A stretch of 11,749 nt of DNA. It comes from an uncultured Streptococcus sp. Its GTDB lineage: Bacteria; Bacillota; Bacilli; Lactobacillales; Streptococcaceae. The DNA lies in assembly GCF_938020365.1 (NCBI RefSeq), contig NZ_CALIIB010000112.1:1-11749 (forward strand), in the 5' to 3' direction. Position numbers and translations under genes: made by a program. The first letter of the stretch is position 1. Each line of letters starts with the position of its first letter. The notes beneath the pieces were generated by a model, which searched no databases, was not told the origin of the DNA, and saw only the letters and a list, made by a program, of their open reading frames with translations. Below, one piece after another: positions 1 to 7,474 of this stretch.

Positions 1-128
1 CAGTTTGGGATCCAGCTAAAACTATGTTGTTCGATGCTGTAAGCGGTAAAAAAGATGCTAAAACTGCAGCTGAAGATGCTGTTAAATTGATCAAAGAAAC
101 TATCGATCAAAAATTCGGCAACAAATAA
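1..128 (+). CDS. malX: MalX, maltose/maltodextrin-binding lipoprotein, 3' end only
   Basis: Only the last 41 codons are present, read in the frame that starts at base 3, beginning VWDPAKTMLFDAVSGKKDAK and ending DQKFGNK before TAA at 126-128. The alternating Ala/Lys/Asp helix is typical of the C-terminal lobe of carbohydrate ABC solute-binding proteins. Two maltose-type permease genes follow immediately, which fixes the identity as MalX by synteny with the streptococcal mal cluster. In the family this extracellular lipoprotein captures maltodextrins and hands them to the MalCD permease; the ATPase (MsmK-type) is normally encoded elsewhere, and none is seen here. The lipobox, ligand site and promoter lie outside the window. 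Confidence 0.88.
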   Translation, partial: VWDPAKTMLFDAVSGKKDAKTAAEDAVKLIKETIDQKFGNK

Positions 129-141
129 GCAAGTTTAAATA

Positions 142-168
142 AAGGGGTGGGAATTTTCCCTACCCCTT
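142..168 (+). terminator. Hairpin after malX, probable leaky terminator
   Basis: AAGGGGT pairs with ACCCCTT. The stem continues with GGG/CCC past one bulged T, around a loop of AATTTT. Only a poor T-rich tail (GTTTG) follows, so termination should be partial. It sits 14 bases past the malX stop and 106 bases before malC. Such hairpins between a binding-protein gene and its permease genes commonly give the binding protein a higher transcript level; that role is inferred here. Confidence 0.7.
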
Positions 169-172
169 GTTT

Positions 173-196
173 GATAGAATGAGGCTTTGTTCTATC
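173..196 (+). other. Second hairpin in the malX-malC gap
   Basis: GATAGAA (173-179) pairs perfectly with TTCTATC (190-196) around a 10-base loop. It follows the 142-168 hairpin after only four bases and lacks a T-run. It could stabilise the 3' end of a processed malX transcript or the 5' end of malCD. No convincing promoter was seen between it and malC, so malCD probably relies on read-through from malX. Confidence 0.5.
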
Positions 197-273
197 TTCT
201 AATAAGAAAAACTCGGATTAGGACTTGTACTTACTGCAATTCCTCAATCTTTCTCGTATCTAAGGAGACTACA

Positions 274-1563
274 ATGACAAAAAAAGATCCCAAACAAGCC
301 ATGTTGCGCTCCCTCATTCCAGGGTTGGGGCAAATCTATAATGATCAAAAAGCCAAAGGATACATCTTTCTTGGGGTTACAGTTGCATTTTTAGCTTATT
401 TCGCAGCTATTGCCCTACCAGAAATTGAAAATCTCATCACTCTTGGTGAAGTCCGTGGGGACAACTCACTCTTCATGCTGATTCGCGGTGCCTTCCACCT
501 CATCCTTGTGGCGTTTTTCCTGATTTTCTATGGATTTAACTTGAAGGATGCCCGTACAGTTGCCAAGCAGTGGAACAATGATTATCCTGTTCATACTACC
601 TTGAAGGAAATGACAAACGGAATCTATGAAAATGGCTTCCCTTACTTGCTGATTATTCCTTCTTATTTGGCGATGACCTTTGCCATCATTTTCCCTGTAT
701 TGGTAACACTCTTGATCGCCTTTACAAACTATGATTTCAAACACTTGCCACCAAATAAACTCTTGGATTGGGTTGGCTTTACCAACTTTGCCAACATTTG
801 GCAATTGAGCACCTTCCGTGCGGCCTTTGGTTCTGTCCTGACTTGGACTATCATCTGGGCACTGGCAGCCTCTACTTTGCAAATCGTAATCGGTATTTTC
901 ACCGCTATCATTGCCAACCAGCCATTCATCAAAGGAAAACGCATCTTCGGTGTTATCTTCTTGCTTCCTTGGGCAGTTCCAGCCTTCATCACTATCCTGA
1001 CTTTCTCAAATATGTTCAACGATAGTATCGGGGCTATCAATACTCAGGTTATCCCACTTCTCGGCAAGGTTCTTCCTTTCTTAAATGGACATCTGATCCC
1101 GTGGAAGACTGATCCAACTTGGACTAAGATTGCTCTGATTATGATGCAAGGTTGGCTTGGATTCCCTTATATCTACGTCCTGACCTTGGGTATTTTGCAG
1201 TCTATTCCAAATGACCTTTACGAAGCAGCCTACATCGACGGAGCCAATGCTTGGCAAAAATTCCGCAACATCACTTTCCCAATGATCTTGGCAGTTGCGG
1301 CACCAACTTTGATCAGTCAATACACCTTTAACTTTAATAACTTCTCAATCATCTACCTCTTCAATGCAGGTGGTCCTGGTAGTGTCGGTGGAGGAGCCGG
1401 TTCAACTGATATCCTGATCTCTTGGATTTATCGATTGACCACAGGTACAGCACCACAATATTCAATGGCGGCGGCCGTTACCCTCATCATCTCCATCATC
1501 GTCATCTCTATCTCTATGATTGCCTTCAAGAAACTACACGCATTTGATATGGAGGATGTATAA
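274..1563 (+). CDS. malC: MalC, maltodextrin ABC transporter permease (MalF-type)
   Basis: This is a 429-residue integral membrane permease of the carbohydrate-uptake-1 (MalF-like) family, which with MalD forms the channel for maltodextrins bound by MalX. The start is ATG at 274 because AAGGAG (262-267) lies seven bases upstream; the open frame runs back to 187 but without an SD. The N-terminus carries a soluble stretch with PGLGQIYN (residues 16-23) and two extra membrane helices at about 30-50 and 66-88. The binding-protein-dependent permease domain with six further helices follows. The EAA loop that contacts the ATPase is at 317-337 (EAAYIDGANAWQKF, then ITFP). Long N-terminal extensions and an enlarged periplasmic-type loop are usual for MalF relatives. 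malD follows after one base, and its SD lies inside the malC 3' end, so translation is probably coupled. Confidence 0.95.
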   Translation: MTKKDPKQAMLRSLIPGLGQIYNDQKAKGYIFLGVTVAFLAYFAAIALPEIENLITLGEVRGDNSLFMLIRGAFHLILVAFFLIFYGFNLKDARTVAKQWNNDYPVHTTLKEMTNGIYENGFPYLLIIPSYLAMTFAIIFPVLVTLLIAFTNYDFKHLPPNKLLDWVGFTNFANIWQLSTFRAAFGSVLTWTIIWALAASTLQIVIGIFTAIIANQPFIKGKRIFGVIFLLPWAVPAFITILTFSNMFNDSIGAINTQVIPLLGKVLPFLNGHLIPWKTDPTWTKIALIMMQGWLGFPYIYVLTLGILQSIPNDLYEAAYIDGANAWQKFRNITFPMILAVAAPTLISQYTFNFNNFSIIYLFNAGGPGSVGGGAGSTDILISWIYRLTTGTAPQYSMAAAVTLIISIIVISISMIAFKKLHAFDMEDV

Positions 1564-1564
1564 G

Positions 1565-2407
1565 ATGAATAGTTCTGTTAAATTTAAACGTTTTATCAAC
1601 CATAGTTTGACCTATCTCTACCTTGTAGTGCTTTCCATTATCATTCTCTACCCGCTCTTGATTACGATCATGTCTGCTTTCAAGACGGGGAATGTCGTAG
1701 CCTTCAAGCTAGACACAGACATCAACTTTAGTCTGGAAAACTTCTCTCGTCTCTTCTCAGAGACTCTATATGGTACTTGGTACTTTAATACTATCATCAT
1801 TGCCGTCTTGACAATGATTGTCCAAACCAGTATAGTGGTACTTGCAGGCTATGCTTATAGCCGTTACAATTTCATCGCTAGAAAGCAAAGTTTGGTCTTC
1901 TTCTTGATTATCCAAATGGTACCAACCATTGCAGCTCTGACCGCCTTCTTCGTTATGGCGCTGATGCTCAATGCCCTCAACCAAAGCTGGTTCCTCATCT
2001 TCCTTTATGTAGGTGGTGGTATCCCAATGAATGCTTGGCTGATGAAAGGATACTTCGATACCGTTCCTATGTCTCTAGACGAGTCAGCTAAATTAGACGG
2101 CGCTGGTCATTTCAGACGTTTCTGGCAGATTGTCCTGCCCCTCGTTCGTCCAATGATTGCCGTGCAAGCTCTCTGGGCCTTCATGGGACCTTTCGGAGAC
2201 TACATCCTCTCCAGCTTCCTTCTTCGTGAAAAAGAATTTTATACGGTTGCAGTTGGTCTTCGTACCTTCGTCAGCGATGTCAAGAATCAAAAAATTGCCT
2301 TCTTTGCTGCCGGTGCGATTCTCACTGCCCTTCCAATCTGTATTCTCTTCTTCTTCCTGCAAAAGAATTTTGTATCTGGTTTAACAAGTGGTGGAGACAA
2401 GGGATAA
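1565..2407 (+). CDS. malD: MalD, maltodextrin ABC transporter permease (MalG-type)
   Basis: This is a 280-residue permease, the MalG-like partner of MalC. The start is ATG at 1565, with GGAGG at 1551-1555 inside the malC coding end; the open frame extends back to 1520 but that part overlaps malC. A signal-anchor helix lies at about 14-38, and further helices at about 73-98, 108-136, 142-160, 196-220 and 244-266 make six, as in MalG. The EAA loop is at 172-192 (DESAKLDGAGHFRRFWQIVLP read in two halves, DESAKLDGA and FWQIVLP), with the conserved Gly at the expected place. Length and order match the streptococcal MalCD pair. The stop codon lies in the loop of a strong terminator, so the transport operon probably ends here. 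Confidence 0.95.
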   Translation: MNSSVKFKRFINHSLTYLYLVVLSIIILYPLLITIMSAFKTGNVVAFKLDTDINFSLENFSRLFSETLYGTWYFNTIIIAVLTMIVQTSIVVLAGYAYSRYNFIARKQSLVFFLIIQMVPTIAALTAFFVMALMLNALNQSWFLIFLYVGGGIPMNAWLMKGYFDTVPMSLDESAKLDGAGHFRRFWQIVLPLVRPMIAVQALWAFMGPFGDYILSSFLLREKEFYTVAVGLRTFVSDVKNQKIAFFAAGAILTALPICILFFFLQKNFVSGLTSGGDKG

Positions 2408-2427
2408 TCTTGTCCCACCCTGTTTTT
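2390..2427 (+). terminator. Rho-independent terminator overlapping the malD stop
   Basis: GGTGG (2390-2394) and GACAAG (2396-2401) pair with CTTGTC (2409-2414) and CCACC (2415-2419). There is one bulged A and a seven-base loop that contains the malD TAA stop. TTTTT follows at 2423-2427. The stem is long and GC-containing, so this should be an efficient terminator. Its 5' arm lies in the malD coding sequence, so ribosomes reaching the stop would occupy part of the hairpin. Confidence 0.85.
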
Positions 2428-2456
2428 GATTTAAAGACAATTATAGTTATATGGCA

Positions 2457-2494
2457 GCCAATAAGTTCTTTATTGGCCACCACCTGATTATAAT
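2457..2494 (+). promoter_or_regulatory. Possible malA-malR promoter with overlapping palindrome
   Basis: A perfect eight-base inverted repeat, GCCAATAA (2457-2464) and TTATTGGC (2470-2477), is separated by five bases. TATAAT follows at 2489-2494. The hexamer 17 bases upstream of it, TTCTTT, is a poor -35 and lies in the right arm of the palindrome. No T-run follows, so this is not a terminator. A palindrome over the -35 fits an operator, possibly for MalR itself. The predicted start of transcription would fall at the malA SD (2501-2506), leaving an unusually short leader, which lowers confidence. Confidence 0.35.
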
Positions 2495-2511
2495 TTTAGA
2501 AAGAGGCAGCT

Positions 2512-3324
2512 ATGTTACCTTATCCTTTTAATTATTTTTCGAGCTTGATTGGTTTTAGAAAAACCTTCGCCAATCGTCGCATGCTCAGCTGGTTCCAGCT
2601 CATCTTTACCAGTGTCTTTTTGATTTCTCTGTCTTTGATTCCTGTGGCTATTCAGACAGCGTCTTTGACGAGCTATGCTCTGGATACCTTTGTTGATAAG
2701 GCTTTTGACACTCTGGATGAAGACGTGATGATTGACTTTGACCATCATGCCCAGATGAAAGACCATGTGCTGACCACTGAAAATCCTGAAGGAATTCATC
2801 GCAATGCCGCTGGGACTGTCATTATCGGCCATCACGAGGAGCTTAAATTAGGCAAGGAGCTGACCCTTTACTTCGACAAAGAAAATCTCAAAATCACTAA
2901 AGAAGGAAAAGAATTGGCCAATATCCGCTACCAAGCAGTTGACCAGAAGGCTCTGAAAAGCAAAGAAGCCCTAACCAAAGCCATTTCTAAAGACTGGTTC
3001 CAACAAAACCGCTTGGTGATCAGCCTCTTCCTAGTCCTCTCCGCGGGCTTCCTCTTTAGCATCAACTTTTCCTTTCTGGCGCTCGGTGCCTCCTTCCTGC
3101 TCTATCTGACCAAGAAATCACGGCTATTTTCTTTTAAAACCTTTAAAGAATGCTATCACTTTATCCTCAACTGCTTAGGATTACCAACGATTATCGGCCT
3201 TATCTGCGGCTTATTTGGGCAAAGCCTGCCTACGATTATCACCGTTCAAAATATCTTGTTTGTTCTTTATTTGGTGATTATTTTCTACAAAACACATTTT
3301 CGTGATGAGGATTTCAGAAATTAG
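2512..3324 (+). CDS. malA: MalA, DUF1189-type membrane protein of the maltodextrin locus
   Basis: This 270-residue membrane protein matches, by position and architecture, the streptococcal 'maltodextrose utilization protein MalA' (DUF1189 family), whose molecular role is not established. One helix lies at about 27-50. A hydrophilic domain at about 55-162, rich in Asp, Glu and Lys (for example DTLDEDVMIDFDHH at 66-79), is probably outside the cell. A cluster of hydrophobic segments follows at about 167-199 (probably two helices), 215-236 and 241-260, with a charged C-terminus FRDEDFRN. The start is ATG at 2512 with AAGAGG at 2501-2506. Its TAG stop overlaps the malR SD, so the two genes are almost certainly co-transcribed and probably coupled. 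No enzyme motif was seen. Confidence 0.8.
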   Translation: MLPYPFNYFSSLIGFRKTFANRRMLSWFQLIFTSVFLISLSLIPVAIQTASLTSYALDTFVDKAFDTLDEDVMIDFDHHAQMKDHVLTTENPEGIHRNAAGTVIIGHHEELKLGKELTLYFDKENLKITKEGKELANIRYQAVDQKALKSKEALTKAISKDWFQQNRLVISLFLVLSAGFLFSINFSFLALGASFLLYLTKKSRLFSFKTFKECYHFILNCLGLPTIIGLICGLFGQSLPTIITVQNILFVLYLVIIFYKTHFRDEDFRN

Positions 3325-3333
3325 GAGGTTATT

Positions 3334-4317
3334 ATGCGCGTTACGATTAAAGAAGTAGCGAAACTAGCGGGTGTGTCTCCCTCAACGGTGACACGCGTCG
3401 TACAAAACAAGTCAACCATCAGCGATGAAACTAAAAAACGGGTTCGTGCTGCCATGAAAGAGCTGGACTATCATCCAAATCTCAATGCTAGAAGTCTGGT
3501 CAGTCAATCAACCCAAGTCATCGGCCTAGTGCTGCCCGATGATTCGGATCTTTTTTACCAAAACCCATTCTTCCCAACTGTCTTGCGGGGGATTTCGCGC
3601 ATCGCATCTGAACATGACTATGCCATTCAGATTAGCACTGGACAGGACGAAGAGCGTCGTTTAGAAAATATTAAACAAATGATTTTCGGAAAACGCGTCG
3701 ATGGTTTGATTTTTCTCTATTCTAAGCCAAACGATCCGCTGGTTGACTTTGCGATTAAAAACCAATTTCCTTTCTTGATTTTAGGGAAAGCAGTGTCACC
3801 ATTTGTTTCTTTGGTCGATAATGATAATATCAAGGCTGGCTACGATGCAACCAAATATTTCCTAGATCAAGGTTATAAAAAAATTGCCTTTCTAGCTGGG
3901 AATAAAGAGCTTGTCGTATCCCAAGACCGCTTTGCCGGCTACAAACAAGCCCTAGAAGAAGCAGGCATCCCTCTCGATGAAAACATCGTCAAGTTTTCTT
4001 TCGGTTTCCTCTTGGAAGATAGCAGTTATAAGATTATGGAAAAGATGCCTATTCAGGAAATTGAAGCCTTTGTGACATCGGATAGTATGGTTGCCGAAGG
4101 GGCTCTCCACTATCTCAAAGACATTGACTACCGCTTCCCGATTATCACTTTTGACTCTATCAAGCCACGCATTGATGTGGATGCCTATATTAATATCAAC
4201 ACCCTCGAGTTGGGGAGGGAATCTTTCCGTACCTTGCTCCAAATCATTAAAGATAATAAGGATGACAAGCATACTTGCTATCGTCAGGTTATCCCCCACA
4301 GCATTCTTACTCGTTAG
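3334..4317 (+). CDS. malR: MalR, LacI-family repressor of maltodextrin genes
   Basis: This is a 327-residue LacI/GalR regulator. The N-terminal helix-turn-helix is textbook (TIKEVAKLAGVSPSTVTRVV, residues 4-23). It is followed by KSTISDETKKRVRAAM and the hinge helix HPNLNARSLVSQ (47-58). The remainder is a two-lobed periplasmic-binding-protein-like effector domain starting QVIGLVLPD, with DGLIFLYS, DNIKAGYDATKYFLDQGYKKIAFLAG (in part) and AFVTSDSMVAEGALHYL as recognisable landmarks. In pneumococcus MalR represses the mal operons and is released by maltose-type inducers; that function is taken from the family and locus. The SD AGGAGG (3323-3328) overlaps the malA stop, fixing the start at 3334. 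The pullulanase gene begins 15 bases after the stop. Confidence 0.93.
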   Translation: MRVTIKEVAKLAGVSPSTVTRVVQNKSTISDETKKRVRAAMKELDYHPNLNARSLVSQSTQVIGLVLPDDSDLFYQNPFFPTVLRGISRIASEHDYAIQISTGQDEERRLENIKQMIFGKRVDGLIFLYSKPNDPLVDFAIKNQFPFLILGKAVSPFVSLVDNDNIKAGYDATKYFLDQGYKKIAFLAGNKELVVSQDRFAGYKQALEEAGIPLDENIVKFSFGFLLEDSSYKIMEKMPIQEIEAFVTSDSMVAEGALHYLKDIDYRFPIITFDSIKPRIDVDAYININTLELGRESFRTLLQIIKDNKDDKHTCYRQVIPHSILTR

Positions 4318-4332
4318 TTAAGGAGAAATTTC

Positions 4333-6408
4333 ATGGTTTATCGTATTTTCCAAGCCTACTTAGATGATGAAAATAGCATCACTATCGAATTGGAAAAATC
4401 CTTTGACGCTTATTCTATCCACTTCACTCTAGAGGACAAGCACAGTTCTAGTCCTTTGACTATCAAAAAAATTGAGAATCAAGAACATCAGATTGTCTAC
4501 ACCCTTTCAGTCAATGACCCGATTGATTTGACTGAATCCTACACAGTCTATGATCAGGATCGCAATCACACCATTCTCCAGTATCGTCACATTGTCCAAA
4601 AGCCAATTTTTGATGAATTATTTAGCTACCGAGAAAGAGATTTGGGAGCCAGCTATAGCCCTCAGGCAACAGATTTCAAACTGTGGGCCCCTATTTCAGA
4701 AAAAGTCTTGCTGCATCTGGAAGAGCAGGCCATTCCCCTCCAAAGGCAAGATAGGGGTGTCTGGCATACGCAGGTCCTTGGAGACTTAGAAGGCAAGGCC
4801 TACTACTATATCCATAAGGTAAACGGAAAATGGGTAGAAGTACATGACCCCTACGCCCTCTCTTCAGATGCCAACTCTGGTAATAGTTATGTCATTGACC
4901 GCAAAAAGATTAGCAGACCTATTCGTCGGGCTGCCAGCCAAGTAAAACCAACAGAAGCCGTTATCTATGAAATGAGCGTGCGTGATTTCTCCATGCAAAA
5001 GGAAGCTGGTTTCTCACAACCTGGTAAATTCGCTTCTCTATCCGAATCTCCAAGCGTACACGGTCATACTTTTGGTCTAAAATACTTGCAGAATTTAGGC
5101 ATTACACACGTTCAGCTTATGCCTGTCTATGACTTTGGTAGTGTTGACGAAAAACACCCCGAACTCGTTTACAATTGGGGCTATGATCCCGTCCAGTATA
5201 ATGTTCCTGAAGGCAGCTTCTCAAGCGACCCACACGATCCCTATAGCCGTATCTTTGAACTACAAGACGCGATTGCAGCTTATCACAAGGCTAATATGAG
5301 CGTTATCATGGATGTCGTCTACAATCACGTCTATGAGGCAGATGCCTATGCTTTTGAAAAAATTGTCCCAGGCTACTTCTATCGTCTCGATGAGCGAGGC
5401 CTACGGACAAACGGTACCTTTTGCGGAAATGATGTAGCCAGCGAAAAAGCTATGGTGCGCCATTATATCCAACAATCCGTCCAGCAATGGGTTAGCCTCT
5501 ACGGCTTTGACGGTTTTCGCTTTGACCTGATGGGCATTCTCGACATAACCACCATGAAGCAAATCGCTCAGGAACTAAAAGCCATCCATCCAAACATCTA
5601 CCTTTACGGAGAAGGTTGGCAGATGCCGACTGGTCTTGATAGCGACCTTCTAGCTCATCAGTTCAACGCTGAACAACTACCTGAGTATGGATTCTTCAGC
5701 GATCATTTTCGTGATACGATCAAGCAAACCATCGTCCAAGGTGGCCGACTGGACAAAGAGCATGCGACCAGCTGGCTAGAAAATGTCCTGACAGCCAATG
5801 TCGGCTTGACAGGAGAGCCACATTTCCTAGCGCCTCATCAAGCAATCAACTATGTAGAATGCCATGACAACGCAACGGTGTTTGATTATTTTGATATTCA
5901 AAATCCAAATATCAGCCTCCGTCAGCGCCTAGCTAGCTCTCGCCTAGCACTGCATATCGTTCTATTAGCGCAAGGAGTTCCTTTCCTCCACAGCGGGCAG
6001 GAATTTTATCGGACCAAGAATCTGATTGACAACACCTACAACCTGCCTGATGATGTCAACAAGCTAGACTGGCTGCGCTCACTTCACTACACTGAAGACA
6101 TTGAATTTTTGAAGCAACTCATTGCCTTTAGAAAGGCTCATCCGCTTCTGACTCTGGCAACTAGCTCTGCTATTCAAAAAGCTTGTCAAGTCAAATGGCT
6201 CAGCCCTAGCCTCCTTGAATATAAGATTCAAAAAGATAAACAAGCGCTGACCATTTTGATTAACTTTGGCACTGAAGCAGCGACTTATGAAAATAAAATG
6301 AAGCAAGGCATCCACCTTCAGTATCCGCACATTAACGCTAAAAAACCAATCGCCCCGCTAGCAGACTCTTATACAGTTCCTGCTAAGCAAGTCTTGGTTT
6401 TGAAATAA
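4333..6408 (+). CDS. pulA: Type I pullulanase (GH13), cytoplasmic debranching enzyme
   Basis: This 691-residue enzyme hydrolyses alpha-1,6 branches in maltodextrins, pullulan or glycogen. An N-terminal beta domain (about 1-100) is followed by a CBM48 module (about 107-185, beginning YSPQATDFKLWAP). The GH13 barrel comes next (about 205-600), with the type I pullulanase signature YNWGYDP at 280-286. Conserved regions are DVVYNH (327-332), GFDGFRFD with nucleophile D398, YGEGW with acid/base E427, and VECHDN with D512. A short beta C-domain ends the protein. All catalytic residues are present. There is no signal peptide, LPXTG or extra starch-binding domain, so unlike the surface pullulanase SpuA it should act in the cytosol. 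The SD AAGGAG (4320-4325) and the 15-base gap from malR indicate co-transcription with malAR. The gene symbol is assigned by family. Confidence 0.93.
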   Translation: MVYRIFQAYLDDENSITIELEKSFDAYSIHFTLEDKHSSSPLTIKKIENQEHQIVYTLSVNDPIDLTESYTVYDQDRNHTILQYRHIVQKPIFDELFSYRERDLGASYSPQATDFKLWAPISEKVLLHLEEQAIPLQRQDRGVWHTQVLGDLEGKAYYYIHKVNGKWVEVHDPYALSSDANSGNSYVIDRKKISRPIRRAASQVKPTEAVIYEMSVRDFSMQKEAGFSQPGKFASLSESPSVHGHTFGLKYLQNLGITHVQLMPVYDFGSVDEKHPELVYNWGYDPVQYNVPEGSFSSDPHDPYSRIFELQDAIAAYHKANMSVIMDVVYNHVYEADAYAFEKIVPGYFYRLDERGLRTNGTFCGNDVASEKAMVRHYIQQSVQQWVSLYGFDGFRFDLMGILDITTMKQIAQELKAIHPNIYLYGEGWQMPTGLDSDLLAHQFNAEQLPEYGFFSDHFRDTIKQTIVQGGRLDKEHATSWLENVLTANVGLTGEPHFLAPHQAINYVECHDNATVFDYFDIQNPNISLRQRLASSRLALHIVLLAQGVPFLHSGQEFYRTKNLIDNTYNLPDDVNKLDWLRSLHYTEDIEFLKQLIAFRKAHPLLTLATSSAIQKACQVKWLSPSLLEYKIQKDKQALTILINFGTEAATYENKMKQGIHLQYPHINAKKPIAPLADSYTVPAKQVLVLK

Positions 6409-6420
6409 AGCAACAACTAT

Positions 6421-6479
6421 AAAAAAAGAACAGGTTCATTTTGGATGGGAAAACATCCAGCTGAACTTGTTCCTTTTTT
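6421..6479. terminator. Bidirectional terminator between pullulanase and yitT genes
   Basis: GAACA, a G-T pair and GTTCA (6428-6438) pair with TGAAC, T and TGTTC (6462-6472). An internal loop is followed by a perfect TGGATG/CATCCA inner stem (6442-6447 and 6454-6459). AAAAAAA precedes at 6421-6427 and TTTTTT follows at 6474-6479, so both strands end in a U-run. It serves the pullulanase operon from the left and the aspS-yitT transcript from the right. Confidence 0.9.
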
Positions 6480-6538
6480 ATGTATAAATGGAAGCATTGC
6501 GTTTGAGTAAGATCCACTAGCAATGTCGATAATCGAGA

Positions 6539-7474
6539 CTACTCTTCTACAAATCTTCCTAAAATATGTACGTTGTCAGATACGGATACAAAGGCGGTCG
6601 GATCCGTCTGTTTCATGATGTACTTAAATTCGCTAAACTCGGCACGGGTAATGACTGTAATCAGTACCGCCTTTTGCTCGTGATTGTAAGTTCCCTCCGC
6701 TCCATTGATAATGGTCGCACCGCGGTGGAGTTTGTGGTGAATCTTGTTAATTACCTCTTCAGGATGACTAGTGATAATCATGGCCTGCATCCGCTTTTGC
6801 TTGGTAAAAACAGCGTCCGTTACACGGCTAGATACAAAGATGGTAATCATTGAGTAGAGAGCGTATTCCCATCCGAAGGTCAGACCAGCAATCAGCATAA
6901 TAATCCCATTGACAATCAGGGAGATACTGCCTACATTACGGCCTGTTTTCTTGCGAATGGTCAGACTAACAATATCTGTCCCTCCACTTGAAATGCTTGA
7001 CTTGAGGGCAAAGCCGATCCCTGTCCCCATGACAACTCCCCCGAACAAGGCATTGATAATGGGATTGGTCGTCAATGTCACTTCTGGCACAAAATGGATA
7101 AAAAGCGAGCTCATCGAAACAGTGATAAAAGTAAAAACAGTAAACTTATGCCCGATTTGGTACCAAGCCAAAATCATCAGTGGAATATTGATCGCATAAA
7201 AAGTAATGGAAACTGGAATGGTAAAGCCGATAAAGCGACCACTCAAAGCCGAGACAATCTGCGCCAAACCTGTTGCACCACTTGAGTAGACATGACCCGG
7301 CTGAAAGAAGAAATTGACCGCTACTGCTGAGAGAAAGCCGTATACCAGAGAGGCTGAAAATTTCTCATCATATTTTTCACGCGAAATACTTTTCAGAACT
7401 TCTAGCAACTTGACATGATAGGCAAAGCGATGAAGATAATAGCGAAAAAGTTTCCGCAAACTAGTCTTTTTCAT
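6539..7474 (-). CDS. YitT-family membrane protein (DUF161 + DUF2179)
   Basis: This 311-residue protein has the standard YitT architecture. About five or six hydrophobic helices span residues 42-220, with the family motifs SSGATGLAQIV (64-74), GGVVMGTGIGFAL (145-157) and SSGGTDIVS (162-170). A soluble cytoplasmic DUF2179 domain follows (about 226-305), containing HRGATIINGAEGTY. Family function is unknown; transport has been proposed. The start ATG (7474) lies inside the last codons of aspS, a 14-base overlap in a different frame, and no clear SD precedes it. No other Met occurs before residue 100, so this start is the best choice, although a non-ATG start is possible. Expression probably depends on translational coupling to aspS. 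Transcription ends at the bidirectional hairpin downstream. Confidence 0.88.
   Translation of the reverse strand: MKKTSLRKLFRYYLHRFAYHVKLLEVLKSISREKYDEKFSASLVYGFLSAVAVNFFFQPGHVYSSGATGLAQIVSALSGRFIGFTIPVSITFYAINIPLMILAWYQIGHKFTVFTFITVSMSSLFIHFVPEVTLTTNPIINALFGGVVMGTGIGFALKSSISSGGTDIVSLTIRKKTGRNVGSISLIVNGIIMLIAGLTFGWEYALYSMITIFVSSRVTDAVFTKQKRMQAMIITSHPEEVINKIHHKLHRGATIINGAEGTYNHEQKAVLITVITRAEFSEFKYIMKQTDPTAFVSVSDNVHILGRFVEE

Noticed and set aside
187..273. N-terminal extension of malC to the upstream ATG-like start at 187
   Set aside because: AAGGAG at 262-267 marks ATG 274, and the extra residues overlap the inter-genic hairpin and are not permease-like.
1520..1564. Earlier start for malD inside malC
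   Set aside because: It overlaps malC coding sequence with no SD, while GGAGG at 1551-1555 fits ATG 1565.
466..3324. Long open frames on the opposite strand of malC, malD and malA
   Set aside because: They have no SD and unlikely amino-acid composition; they are antisense shadows of clearly coding genes.
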